64,000 nt of DNA from Prosopocoilus inquinatus. Lineage: Eukaryota > Arthropoda > Insecta > Coleoptera > Lucanidae. The stretch's first letter is position 1. Each line of letters starts with the position of its first letter. A model generated the notes under the pieces. It saw only the letters and a list, made by a program, of their open reading frames with translations, searched no databases and had not been told where the DNA came from. A program made the translations under genes and the position numbers. Of the stretch, positions 18,887-31,261 are shown in pieces. Location: contig CM069870.1 of assembly GCA_036172665.1 (NCBI GenBank), forward strand, positions 67,704,212 to 67,768,211, written 5' to 3'.

Positions 18887-19637
18887 TTGTTTTGTTAATT
18901 TTATTAATTTCCTTGTTTTTTATTTGTACATATCTGTTAATATAGCTTGTAACTCAATAAATATTTTTGTTTTGTCGACACTTACTGCGAAAAATTACTA
19001 TAATTTTACCAAAATATGCCATTATAAGAAACAATAATTGATAACAAGAAAACTAATGGAAATAGATATAGGGAATGCTACTGTTAATCGATGTAGAATT
19101 TGATTCTGCATCTCATGATGCAAAAATATACAGGGTGCTCCATTTATGAAAACTGAGTTTTGGGCAGTTGAACAGAACAAGGTTCGACACCATATTTTGA
19201 CCACCCTGTGAATTTTTCAATGATAACTAGGATATGATTTGAAAGACTGAACATGATTCTCTCAAACGACAGGCAGCTTGAATCTTGAAATTTGAAGGTA
19301 TTGAAAATACATTCTCTTAAATGAAAGGCCACCGAAATAATTTTTTTCAGAAATTCGAAGATATCTCAAAAACCGTTACATTTAAGTTTAGGGAAGCCTT
19401 AACAACTTTTGCTTGGAATAACGTGCAGAATCAGAATTTGCAATAAAAAGTATAGCATTCCATTTAAAATAAAAAAGTTAATGGCGACTTACGGTATAAC
19501 CGAAAGTGATATAAAAATGCAAATATTTTATTCTGAAAGATCACTTCCTCCTAGGGCAGTGTGTTAATTTTCAGAGTGTTTGTATGTTCCTTTCCCCGAG
19601 AACTTTTAATAGGCCACTCAACTTGAGAGACCCTGTA
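18887..19637 (-). repeat. Right long inverted repeat (family A) flanking the virus-like element
   Basis: This is the reverse complement of 6511-7262, with outer end ACCCTGTA at 19637 and inner edge TTGTTTTGTTAATT. The two arms are nearly equal in length (751 and 752 bp). Beyond the inner edge the left and right sequences differ, as expected for terminal inverted repeats of one large element. Confidence 0.8.
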
Positions 19638-20235
19638 TATTATTTACCCATTAAATTCAGTTACACCTTGCAATCGTATTTATGGGAGGGGGGGGGTCTA
19701 AGCGAAAAATTATTAAAAAAAAATCGAAGCTAATTTTTATGATTGCAACTCTTGAAAAAGTTTCTTTCAGACAATTTGGGGATTCCCTAAAGTGGTACCC
19801 GAAGTCCTCTGCTCTTGTTAATTAGTTCGACTCGATTAAAAGTTGATGATCCGAAATGATGCCGCCGGTTTACGTGGAGGTCGACGTATCCACATCCACA
19901 TACACACGTCTCGCACCTTCTCGGATTGCACCCAACACTCTCCGTTATCATTGCGGAGATAATAAGGTGAACGAGCGAGAAGTGCGCCCAGACCATCAAC
20001 ACAACTTGTGCAATTGTGGCGGCCAACATTTCGCAGTGTTTTGTTTCTTTCGCGTTTTCGAATTTCGATTTACTCTTACAACTTTGCTGGGAATTACGCG
20101 CGACCGAGTTTTCTTCACCCACGAACATTTATTTCAAAAAATAAACCGCGCGCGTTAATAATTGGTTGTTTTTTTTTTTTTGTTAACGAGAACTTGTTTG
20201 TTAAATAATTAATTAACTGCCGGGGGCCCAGGATT

Positions 20236-20317
20236 ATGATGGTTATTTTGAAGAGATTTGCGGTGGTTTTGTTCTTTGTGTTCAGAATCAGCGGCGCCGT
20301 AAACATAGCTATAACAG
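20236..20317 (+). CDS. Candidate first coding exon encoding a signal peptide
   Basis: ATG ATG at 20236 opens 27 codons: a basic start (MMVILKRF), a hydrophobic core (AVVLFFVF) and a small-residue region (SGAVNIAIT), a textbook signal peptide. The frame meets a strong donor ACAG|GTGAGTACC at 20317/20318 (phase 1). The upstream 19790-20235 is GC-richer and promoter-like. No downstream exon was found here; the intron would contain the transposon-rich region that follows. The product is unknown. Confidence 0.42.
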
Positions 20318-20549
20318 GTGAGTACCGGTTCGATGTTTAACGTAAGTTTTGTCAATGAGCTAAACTTAGATTCCTAAAAAAAGAAATGCTTGAAGGCTCT
20401 ACTGGAACTAATAGACAGAAAAACTACATTTTTCTTTTAAATTGGCCCTCAAAACCTGCAGGTTGCACACTCATGCCAACAAATAATGTGACTTATTCGT
20501 AAACTTGTACGATTGATTCTTTAACTGCAGAAAAATGCTCTAACGTAAC

Positions 20550-21924
20550 CAGTAGCGGCTCGTGATGATTTACTGCGGATGGGCAACGACTGCAAAAGGG
20601 AAAGTGGGTGCATTTTTCAAATTAATTTGTTTTTCGGGGCTTGTAATTTTGAACTAAATTTAAGCGTGAAATTTACTGAAGTTTTTCTCGACTTTCAAAC
20701 GCCTTTTATCAAAAAAACAATCGACGAGCGCGTTCTCGAGATACAATCAAAAATGCAAAAGCAATTCGTACTTGCTCAGTTAACTGAACGTCTCTCCTTC
20801 CCCTTGCGATTGTGATTGTAATTTTCTAATTCAATTTAAGCAAGGAATTCACTGTGCTTTTTCTCTGCTTTCCAGCGCCTTTTACCAAAAAACAATCGAC
20901 GAACGCGTTCTTAAGTTATAATCAAAATTCAAAAAAGCAACGCGTTTCTTATTTGCTCAATTAACTGAACGTCTCTCCCAACCCTCGCGATCGCGTTTGT
21001 AATTTTTGAATTCAATTTAAGTGGGGGATTTACGGAGCCTTTTCTTAGCTTTCCAGCGCCTTTTACCAAAAAACAATCGACGAACGCGTTCTTGAGTTAT
21101 AATCAAAATTCAAAAAAGCAGCGCGTTTCTTATTTGCTCAATTAACTGAACGTCTCTCCCACCCCTCGCGATTGCGCTTGTAATTTTTGAATTCAATTTA
21201 AGTGGGGGATTTATAGAGCCTTTTCTTAGCTCTCCAGCGCCTTTTACCAAAAAACAATCGGCGATCGCGTTCTTGAGTTATAATCAAAATTCAAAAAAGC
21301 AACGCGTTTCTTATTTGCTCAATTAACTGATCGTCTCTCCCTCCCCTCGCGATCACGTTTGTAATTTTTGAATTCAATTTAAGTGGGGGATTTATAGAGC
21401 CTTTTCTTAGCTCTCCAGCGCCTTTTACCAAAAAACAATCGGCGATCGCGTTCTTGAGTTATAATCAAAATTCAAAAAAGCAGCGCGTTTCTTATTTGCT
21501 CAATTAACTGATCGTCTCTCCCTCCCCTCGCGATCGCGTTTGTAATTTTTGAATTCAATTTAAGTGGGGGATTTACGGAGCCTTTTCTTAGCTTTCCAGC
21601 GCCTTTTACCAAAAAAAATCGACGAACGCGTTCTTGAGTTATAATCAAAATTCAAAAAAGCAACGCGTTTCTTATTTGCTCAATTAACTGAACGTCTCTC
21701 CCTCCCCTCGCGATCGCGCTTGTAATTTTTGAATTCAATTTAAATGAGGAATTTACAGAGCTTTCCCTCAGCTTTCCATCGCCGCTTTCACCAAAAAGCA
21801 ACCGACGAATTGACAACAACTGCAAAAGGGAAAATGGCTGCATTTTCCAAAACATTTATTTTTCGGATTAGGAACCGGCACGTGCAACTTCATAGAATAG
21901 CCCACCCCCAACGAGCCGCCACTG
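20550..21924. mobile_element. Non-autonomous hAT-like element built of a 181-bp tandem repeat
   Basis: The ends are CAGTAGCGGCTCGT and ACGAGCCGCCACTG, a 14-bp inverted repeat with one mismatch. The flanks AACGTAAC (20542-20549) and AACATAAC (21925-21932) form an 8-bp duplication with one mismatch. The interior is five clear copies of a 181-bp unit (TTTACCAAAAAACAATCG at 20881, 21062, 21243, 21424 and 21605) plus diverged end copies. There is no transposase. Confidence 0.82.
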
Positions 21925-22216
21925 AACATAACGCGGTGATTGTGTTTTAAAAAACGCGCGTATTGCAAGCATAAACCAATAACATCGTTTTATCAATACA
22001 CGAACTGAGGTCTAAATAGGTCAGCTTGAAGTTGTTCGGTTTTAAAAGCCAGTGAATGAGTTTCGCTGCAAACGCGGACCGAAGTCGAAAAGTAATCAGT
22101 CCATAACTGAGCCAATAAGAATCCAGTTTTGTAACTAGTCGGACCGCAGCCAAAACAAACCACTTTACAGTAACAGTAGCAAAGAAAAATAGAAACTCAA
22201 AAATGTTTATTTAATA

Positions 22217-22681
22217 TACAAGGTGTCCTAACACTGCGTTCTCATGCTATACCTCGATAAGTACTGAAGATTCAAAGAAAAAAGCTTCAATACATTTTTG
22301 TTTTAATTTTTAGAGGTCCAGCAATACACAATTATTCTACATTATCCTGTACAGGGTCAATCAAAACAGTGGTAGTGCTAGTTTTAGATAGATTGTTAAA
22401 TATCCCCAGAACTGCTAGATTTGGGCACAGATTATGGCATATAAAAAATATATATAGAATTTTATGAGCGATCCAAATTTGACATCATATACAGGACGTG
22501 CCGTTTGAAATGAAACAGTTGCATCAAACTGTTTTAACCCTGTATGTCTATACAATAAATCTTATATTGCAGAATTTTAAAATTTAAATAAAAAATGTCT
22601 TGAAACTTTTTTTTTGTATCTTAAGTAGGTAGTTATCGAGATATAACATAACCCGAGAACGCACTGTTGGGACACGCTGTA
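22217..22681. repeat. MITE family D (TACARGGTGTCC termini)
   Basis: The left end TACAAGGTGTCCTAACACTG pairs with the right end CACTGTTGGGACACGCTGTA. The arms continue imperfectly for about 50 bp through CTCGATAAG/AGTTATCGAG. There is no ORF. Confidence 0.75.
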
Positions 22682-22828
22682 GATTACTGAAATATTTAAT
22701 TAAGAATTAATTAAGGTGACCACGCACCGCAGCATTCGAGTATTAAACTTTTTTACAGAAGTAATTACACTCTATTTTTTCTCTCTTCAGTAAACAGTTG
22801 AGATGGATGGGGATCTTATGTAATGAAA

Positions 22829-23187
22829 TACCATGCGATCAACGGAATTTATAATTAGAGCGGGCTGTGATATTTTCCAAAAAGTTGGCAACAGGCTTAC
22901 AGTTTGAAATTAAAAAAATTTAAATGTCAGAATTGTGACATTTATTTTTTTTTTAGTGATTGACAATAAATGGATTTGTCTTGTGGAATCACCCGCTAAT
23001 ATTCTGAAAAAGGGTTCAAACCAGCATCCGTATAACATAAAATAACAAAATAAAGATTGTATAAAGCATAACCTCAAATATGACAAATGTCAACTTATTA
23101 TTTATTTCTCATTGTATTAAACCACACAGCATAAAATAGCACCACTCACAGCCTCCTCTAATTATGAATTCCATTGATCACCCGGTA
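22829..23187. repeat. MITE family C copy 1 (TACCGGGTGATCAACGG termini)
   Basis: About 360 bp, with inverted ends of the type GATCAACGGAATTTATAATT against ATTGATCACCCGGTA. A second copy, 46918-47270, is similar along its length (TTTTCCAAAAAGTTGGCAAC shared). Non-coding. Confidence 0.8.
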
Positions 23188-23213
23188 TAATTACCACGCA
23201 AGCTACCCACAGT

Positions 23214-23327
23214 GATTTAAGCTAGGTTTAACTTTGAGCTTAACTTAAGATTGTGACACGTACTATGTTGTACGTCAGAAGTCTGACACACTCTAACATA
23301 GACTTAAGTTTAATTCTGGCTTAAATC
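23214..23327. repeat. Short hairpin MITE
   Basis: The ends GATTTAAGC and GGCTTAAATC, with internal TTAACTTAAG-like symmetry, fold into an imperfect hairpin of about 114 bp. Non-coding. Confidence 0.55.
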
Positions 23328-23589
23328 CTTTACACAACATAACCTTAATTACTATTAAAATCTGGGCTTTTAAGTTTCATTTAATACAAATAAATAAAAC
23401 ATTGAAAAAGAAATTAAATAAACCTATTGTGATTTTTTCAGTATACAATTTATGTAATATTTTATTTCACAAAATATTAATTTAATTATTTCATATACTT
23501 TCTGCTTTTTAACATTTTTTCATGTTTTATTTTATTAATAATTTATTTAATTTCATACTTATTATTTGTGTTTTGTGCTTGTCCTTGTT

Positions 23590-24269
23590 TTAATTTGTTG
23601 CGAAAGGCAAAAATAAAACTGAAAAGTCGTAAAAAAAGAATAAAAGACGAATACTTAAGAAAATAAATTATTCGATGATGTTAAACGACCTTAAATGAGA
23701 AAGTCTCAAAAACAAAAAAAAAGTTATTTCGAAAGACAAGGAAGAAGATTGGTTCAGAACTTTACATTTGTTTTTTTTTTTGCGATACGTCATAATTTGC
23801 AATTGTTTTTTCATCTGGTCTCAGTATTTGTTCGTATGACTTCAGTTGTTTTTTAATCAGAAAAAAATAATTGGCTGACATTCACGTGATTGTCACTTGT
23901 TTCTTCTTTTTTTGTTAGGCATAATTTTCAATTATTTGTAACCAGGATTTTCAAGTACAGCTTAATCAGAATTTAGAATTTTTTTTTGCTGGCCGTCATA
24001 ACTTTGAAATGTTTTTTTTTTTTAAATGAGACTTTCAAGATGTGATTATTTTCATTATTTCTTCTGCGATTTTTTTTATTATTTGGAAACCACTTGATCT
24101 TTTACTTGTTTTTCACAACAGTCGCTCGACCTTACGATTTTCAATTGTTTTTGTTTATGGTCAGCAAAGAACGAGAAGATTGGCTTCACTACTTATCTGA
24201 TGATTTTTCAATTGTTTTTCGTGATCGGCAAGACGATTAATTTAGAATTTTTCATTTTCTTTTGCTAAA
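23590..24269. repeat. T-rich degenerate lead-in to the 172-bp array
   Basis: Scattered TTTTCAATTG, ATAATTTT and GCTAATCGTC-like words resemble decayed units of the array that follows. No gene is seen. Confidence 0.5.
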
Positions 24270-25570
24270 CATTGTAATTTTGAGATGTTAAAGAGGCTAC
24301 TAAAATTAGATGATTTTAATTATTTTTGTTTTATGATTTGTCGCTTATTTCACAACAGTCTCTCGTACTTGCGACTTTCAATTGTTTTTTATGGTCAGCA
24401 AATAGCAAGCAAATTAAGTTCGTTTATTTTAGGAAGCTTCATTCAGATTTTCAATTGTTTTTCATGATCAGCAAGATAATTTTGAATTTTTTTTGCTAAT
24501 CGTCATAATTTTGAAGTGTTAATGAAGTTCCGAAGACTTACGACTTTCATTTTTTTTTATGTGCTCAGCAAACAGCAAGCAGATTAGGTTCCTTCGTTTC
24601 AAGAAGCGTCATCCAGATTTTCAATTGTTTTTCATGATCAGCAAGATAATTTAGAATTTTTTTTGCTAATCGTCATAATTTTGAAGTGTTAATGAAGCTC
24701 TGAAGACTTACGACTTTCAATTGTTTTTTATATGGTCAGCAAAGAGCAAGCAGGTTAGGTTCGTTTGTTTTACGAAGCGTCATCCAGATTTTCAATTGTT
24801 TTTCATGATCAGCAAGATAATTTTGATTTTTTTTTGCTAATCGTCATGATTTTGAAGTGCCAATGAAGTTCAAGAAGACTTACGACTTTCATTTGTTTTT
24901 TATATGGTCAGCAATCAGCAAACAGATTAGGTTCGTTTGTTTTAAGAAGCGTCATCTAGATTTTCAATTGTTTTTCATGATCAGCAAGATAATTTTCAAT
25001 TTTTTTTTTGCTAATCGCTATAATTTTGAAGTGTTAATGAAACTCCGAAGACTTACGACTTTCAATTGTTTTTTATATGGTCATCAAACAGCAAGCAGAT
25101 TAGGTTCGTTTGTTTTAAGAAACGTCATCCAGATTTTCAATTGTTTTTCATGATCAGCAAGATAATTTTCAATTTTTTTTTTGCTAATCGCCATAATTTT
25201 GAAGTGTTAATGAAGCCTCGAAGACTTACGACTTTCAATTGTTTTTTATATGGTCAGCAAACAGCAAGCAGATTAGGTTCGTTTGTTTTAAGAAACGTCA
25301 TCCAGATTTTCAATTGTTTTTCATGATCAGCAAGATAATTTTGAATTTTTTATTGCTAATCGTCATAATTTTGAAGTGTTAATGAAGCTCCGAAGACTTA
25401 TGACTTTCGTTTGTTTTTTATGTGGTCAGCAAACAGCAAGAAGATGAGGTTCGTTTGTTTTAAGAAGCGTCATCCAGATTTCCAATTGTTTTTCCTGGTC
25501 AGTAAGATAATTTTGAATTTTTTTTTTTGCTAACCGTCATAATTTTGAAGAGTTAATGAAGCTCCGAAGA
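24270..25570. repeat. Tandem array of a 172-bp satellite-like unit
   Basis: CATCCAGATTTTCAATTG recurs at 24610, 24781, 24953 (one mismatch), 25126, 25299 and 25471, a period of 171-173 bp, with decayed copies to the left. Units also share TTTTTGCTAATCGTCATAAT and GACTTACGACTTTC. The Phe/Ile-rich open frames across it are an effect of the repeat, not genes. Confidence 0.88.
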
Positions 25571-25991
25571 TTTGGTCACTTTTATTAGGTACTCCAATGT
25601 TTTTATAAATCTTCTTTAATCTTGCGCAGTCATGTGATCTCTCGCTTGCTTCACAGCAGTTGCTCAATTGTTTTTTTTTTATAGATATTATAAGCAGCAA
25701 TCATCAAGCAAGTTGAGGTCACTTGTTTCAAAGAGCGGCATCATCTTGCTATGATTCAATTGTCCGTTTTTAGTTGTGATTCGCTTTAAGTTGGTCCTCA
25801 AAGATTGCAAGTTGTATACTCATGTCAATAAATAATGTGACTTTCAAATGTCTAGGTACTCTTGAGACTTTCTGCTGTTAAATAAGAATTAGAAGTAATT
25901 TTTATGGCTTACAATCAGAAACTGGGATTACAGTTTGATTTCAATATAAATCAGTTTGAAAAAGAAATGCGAAAGATATGAAATAAATGTA

Positions 25992-26229
25992 CAGTCGCGA
26001 ATATATTTTAGCCGTCACATTCAATTAAAACGTTAGTTTTAATTCCAGAGATTAAAAATTTTCAAATCTTTCATCAAGAAAGTGTCGACAATAAATGGAA
26101 TATGATGAGATTATTGCCAGTATTTAAAATCATACAAGTCAATTTATATAAAATTACATTGATATAATAGGAGTCACGTACAAATCTTTGACAATCACGA
26201 TGACGATCAAAATTTATTGCTCGCGACTG
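25992..26229. mobile_element. Tc1/mariner-type MITE (CAGTCGCGA termini)
   Basis: The ends CAGTCGCGAATATATTTTAG and ATTTATTGCTCGCGACTG are flanked by TA (25990-25991 and 26230-26231). At 238 bp with no ORF it is a non-autonomous TA-inserting element. A 55-bp relative lies at 56347, and 41220-41762 has related ends. Confidence 0.75.
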
Positions 26230-27145
26230 TACATGAAATTTCTGACGATTTTTTAGACTATAAATAAAAATGAAAGGTTCTTGCTAAACGAAAGGCAAAA
26301 TAGAACTGAAAAGAAACAAAACAACAAATAGAAAGTACAGACAACTTCAGAAACAAACAAAACAGTCCACCCCAGGTGAAATTCTGGAATTTTATATTCT
26401 GTTTCTCGTTTAGAATTAGATGTACGTTTCGTGTTGCCGCAGTTCTGCCAATTATCTGTGTAAGTAACTATCGGGTACAAGTTAGTCACGTGGAATACGA
26501 TCAATTTTAAAGACCCTGTATAAGCAGGATACTAATGGGGCTTGGACTGCAAAGTCATTTTAAATCACGTGGACCATAATTATGTAGATCCTGTATAAAC
26601 AAAGTACTAGAGTGAGATGGACTTAAGAACGGTTTTAACCTCTTTTCGTCTACAAGGGAGGGAACTCGTCCCTTTCGAATTAAGCGGTCGGAATTTTCAA
26701 AAATATACGTACCGCCTCGTTTTATTATTAAATACGTAGATTTTTAAATTCATTAAAAACAAATTAATTATGCACCGTGGACAAACTGTGCAAATCATGA
26801 TATTCGTACGTTAATGAAAGCAAAATATTTAATCTATTGCGAGTCAACACGCAAGTCATTATTAAATCGCGCGCGGATAAATAACAAAAATGTTTTTGAC
26901 GAAGCGCATACCTGAAACAAATTGAAATTGTTTGTGGATGTTTATGAGATTCGCCCGAGATCGAATTTGCAAAAGCTTTGACGCAAACGTGTAAACAAAC
27001 ATCGGAGAATTTACATAGATAAACGTTTTGGTAGATTAAGTGAGATTAATTCCATGATTCCATTCACTTTTGGTCGTGACATTTTTAGATTGCAGGTATG
27101 TTTAGAGAATTTTGTATTGTTGTTTTAAAAAAGTCGGTTTTTATG
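26230..27145. other. No gene seen
   Basis: AT-rich DNA. ACCCTGTATAAGCAGGATAC near 26510 and a similar string near 26590 hint at a short degenerate direct repeat. No coding sequence or transposon ends were established. Confidence 0.4.
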
Positions 27146-28310
27146 TACAGGGTCTCCCAAGTTGAGTGGCCTATTAAAAGTTCTCGGGAAAAGGAACATA
27201 CAAACATTCTGAAAATTAACGCACTGCCCTAGGAGGAAGCAATCTTTCAGAATAAAATATTTTCACTTATATAACACTTCCGGTGTACCGGAAGTCGCCA
27301 TTAACATTCTTATTGTAAATGGAAAACTATACTTTTATTGCAAATTCTGATTCAACAAGTTATTCCAAGCAAAAGTTGTTAAGGCTTCCCTATACTTAAA
27401 TGTAACGGTTTTTGAGATATCTTCGAATTACTGAAAAAAATTATTTCGGTGGCCTTTCGTTGAAGAGAATGTATTTTCTACATTTTCAAATTTCAAGATT
27501 TAACCTGCCTGTCGTTTGAGAGAATAATGTTCAGTCTTTCAAATCATATTCTAGTTATCATTGAAAAATTCACAGGGTGGTCAAAATATGTTGTCGAACC
27601 TTGCTCTGTTCAACTGTCCAAAACTCAGTTTTCGTAAACGTAAGACCCTGTATATTTTTGCATCATGAGATGCAGAATCAAATTCTACATCGATTAACAG
27701 TAGCATTCCCTATACCTATTCCTATTAGTTTTCTTGTTATCAATTATTGTTTCTTATAATGGCATATTTTGGTAAAATTATGGTAATTTTTCGCAGTCAG
27801 TGTCGACAAAACAATAATATTTATTGAGTTACAAGCTATATTAACAGATATGTACAAATAGAAAACAAAGAAATTTATAAAATTAACAAACAAATAAAAA
27901 GGAACAGTAATGTTTAATCTTCAAGAACTAGACACGATGGTATTTTTTGTGCAAAATTTCTACAAAGTGAGAGAGATAGGTTACCATTGTAAATATTTAT
28001 TAGTTTATTTGACTCTTGTCTCAGTTATTTGGAAATTTTATGCAGTATTTACGACCTTATCATAGGGACTCGAGAATAATAAATAAAACTGCTTTATTAT
28101 TTTTGCCACTTTACCAATTGTAAGTTTTACTTTTGCTTTTTTCAAACAAAAATGTTAGCCTGACAAAGAGAATTGTTTTCGAAAATAGGTCTACTTATTT
28201 TTTTACACCCTTATTTTTGAAAATAGTAAGTATTACGATAACCTACGGCTTTCTTCCAAGATGTACGGCGAAATATTGTTAAGGTTAGCAATTATTTATT
28301 CCTTAAAAAG
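27146..28310 (+). repeat. Family A long repeat, third copy, with adjacent inner segment
   Basis: 27146-27893 matches the left arm at 6511-7262. 27909-28310 matches the left half of the palindrome at 7278-7660. It therefore repeats the left end of the element at 6.5 kb, then runs directly into a LINE at about 28318. The partner arm, inverted, ends at 34547. Confidence 0.82.
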
Positions 28311-28317
28311 ATAGGAA

Positions 28318-30290
28318 TTCAATATCAGGCAATTAGCAAATATAAATACGAACTGTAGCTTTAGTTTATCCTCTTTTTCTGACCATCAGAACATTGATCC
28401 TGATGTGGTGACTAACTTATTTGATAATCACTTCAGCAGCATAATCTCAAACGTAGACTACACGCAAAACCGAGAATTATCCACCGAGTTTGATTACGAT
28501 GTAATCTCGCATAACATGTTCCTATTTGCAACTGATGACGCCGAAATTAGATCTGTGATCGAATCAATCTCCAATAAAAATTCTGCAGGTGCAGATGAGG
28601 TGCCCTGCTCTCTGATTGGCAAAATTGCTTCGTTTATAATAACTCCGATTGTTCATCTAATAAATAAATCTCTCCTTCAAGGGGTGTTTCCAGACTCAAT
28701 AAAATGCGGCAGAGTCTTGCCGATATACAAAAAAGGAAACCGTTCCAATCCCGGCAATTATCGTCCAATTTCTCTTCTACCGGCCTTCAGCAAAATTTTT
28801 GAAAAACTTTTAAATTCAAGATTAGTCTCATACCTATCCCACTTTGAAATTTTAAATAAAAATCAATTTGGCTTCACCAACAATGTCTCAACTAAAGATG
28901 CAATTTATAATACCCTCACTTATATATATGATAAGTTGGATAGTAAATTTAACGTAACTGGCGTATTCTTCGATCTCTCCAAAGCGTTCGACTCACTGGA
29001 TCACGATATCCTATTAAAAAAAAATGGAGAGATATGGCATACGTGGTCTAGCTCTGAGCATTTTTCAATCTTATTTATGTAACCGTAGTCAAATTGTCTC
29101 ATTACCTCTTGAAATCGATAACACAATTAAAACTTACCATTCAACCGAGTCACCTATTCACCGTGGAGTCCCTCAGGGATCGATCCTAGGACCGACCTTA
29201 TTTTTGATCTACGTAAATGACTTGCCTCTTACCGTCTCACTCGGACACCTATCACAATATGCAGATGACACTATATGAAAATAAATAGGTGGTGCTCAAT
29301 CAATAATCTTCGCCTTAATATGAATAAAACCGCGATTGTCACATTTAAAAAACAACCTGCTGCCTTTAGCATCTTAGTCAAACATAATAATAAATCGCTA
29401 CCGACATCGAGTTTCGTTGAGTTCCTGGGTCTCACTGTTGACGCCAAACTTGATTGGGAGCAACATTGCAGTAAACTGAACAGTAAGCTTTCCTCTGCTT
29501 TCTATGCTTTAAATAACCTAAGAGCCAATGTAGGAATATCATCCCTCAAAGCGTTTTATTATGCTTACGTCGAATCCAGGTTACGCTATGGCATTCTTTT
29601 CTGGGGATTCTCCTGCCACGTTACGCATCTATTCCTTCTACAAAAAAGGATTGTCAGAACCATGTGTGGAGTGCCGATAAACAGTTCATGCAAACTATTA
29701 TTTCAAAATTTGGGAATTTTAACCCTTGCCAGTTTATACATCTATGAACTAGCCACGTTCATAAAAAAACACGAGCGTATGTTTACTCGTAATCTTGATA
29801 TGTATAATATGCAAACTAGACAACGTAATGACTTCAGTATCCCAAAGCACAGTACGACTCTCTATCAAGGTGGAGCTCATTACGGAGCAATAATAATCTT
29901 TAATGCATCAATATCAAAAGTGCAGATGTTAAACAATTTAAGATATTACTAAAACGCTACCTACGTGAAAAAGCTTTCTATCATGTCAATGAACTAATAA
30001 GCTCTGACAATTAGTGCCCTGTTGGGCAGATTTCGTTCACATGCTAAAATTTAATTTATTGCTTGCTGTGGCTGGGTGAGTTTTTTTTCTACACGTTTTC
30101 CCAGCGTATTCTTATCCTTGTAATTGTGATTTTTATATTGTTTGTGTTGACTGTGATATGTTACATACCCATGTCTCATATTGTTTTTAATTGTATTATG
30201 TTTTTAATTGTATTGTGTCACATGTACCTGATTTTGACCATGTCCGTATCATTATAATGATCCGTGACAATAAACTATTATTATTATTAT
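28318..30290 (+). pseudogene. 5'-truncated LINE (CR1/Jockey-type reverse transcriptase), frame-broken
   Basis: Three consecutive open segments (28405-29082, 29024-29278, 29275-29952) cover RT from the fingers (GNYRPISLLPAFSKIFE) through the palm ([41 protein letters not shown]) to the thumb and C-terminal domain. A frame change occurs at an A9 run near 29018. A TGA directly follows the YADD block, where some residues also seem to be missing. The endonuclease is absent, so the copy is 5' truncated. The 3' end is an AATAAACTATT(ATT)n tail near 30270-30290. It cannot encode a working RT. Confidence 0.85.
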
Positions 30291-30358
30291 CTGCATCTTT
30301 TTTTTCAAAGCTAGATACGAGTAATTTTATTAATGCCATTAATTAACACAATAAAATA

Positions 30359-30588
30359 AACAATTATTGATAACAAGAAAAATAATGGAAATAGGTATAG
30401 GGAATGCTACTACTAATCGATGAATAATTTGATTCTGCGTCTCATGATGCAAAAATATACAGGATGTTCCATTTATGAAAACTGAGTTTTGGGCAGTTGA
30501 ACAGAACAAGGTTCGACACCTTATTTTGACCAGCCTGTGAATTTTTTAATAATAACTAGGATATAATTTGAAAGGCTGAACATTTGAA
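30359..30588 (-). repeat. Family A inverted repeat, fourth copy, inner part
   Basis: This matches the reverse complement of part of the family A arm (TTATTTTGACCAGCCTGTGA and neighbours). It is interrupted at about 30588 by the next LINE, and the outer part resumes at about 34222. Confidence 0.75.
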
Positions 30589-31261
30589 CAAATTTGATAT
30601 ATGTAGCATTTTCAAACCAAATGCGACTTTTGAACAGGTTACATCTGACATTGGTAATCTTACAAAAGACTTTTCTCATAATGATTTTGTTATTATCTGT
30701 GCGGGTACTAATAATGCTCTCAAAGGATCCAGTTTAGTGTCGGAAACTTTAAAAAATGTGCTACACATATGCAACCGATTTCAGACAATTTTTCTGGCGG
30801 TGCCCTACTGGCACAATAGACCTGTACTAAATAATTTTATCTTTGATTTTAATTTACAATTATATAGTGAAATAATTCTTTCGTGTCCATCGTCTATATT
30901 TATTAGTACTAACGCACTAGTCAATAAATCGGACTTTACGAACCATGGTTTACATTTTAAGAAACGTGGGAAACTCACTCTTATTAATTATATATCTAAT
31001 ATTATATGTTCGAAGTATCAAAAAAAATGTGGGACTGAATATTTCGCCAACACTAATCTCTATTCCAACTGTGCTGACAAAAGTGTCTCTCAACGCACAA
31101 GTGAAGCTCAACAAATCGAACTTCCATCTGCAGTACACTCATCTGTCCCGAAAGTGTCGATTACTGCAGCCACTTCAAATGTGGATGATTTCTCCAATCA
31201 AACTAAGTGTGCAGTGAAGCAGTCTTTTCGTACAAGAAGGATATCCAGGGCACGCAAATAA
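30589..31261 (+). pseudogene. LINE ORF1 fragment with SGNH-hydrolase-like domain
   Basis: About 220 residues are open to TAA at 31261. VIICAGTNNALKG carries a block III-like GTNN, and DFTNHGLHFKKRGK resembles the Asp-x-x-His block V of SGNH/GDSL esterases, a domain known from CR1-type LINE ORF1 proteins. The N-terminal part with the catalytic Ser is missing, so the LINE is 5' truncated. The C-terminal 70 residues are Ser/Lys-rich. ORF2 overlaps its end in another frame. Confidence 0.65.

Noticed and set aside
24857..25326. Repeated ORFs rich in Phe/Ile
   Set aside because: Translation of the 172-bp array; no independent coding evidence.
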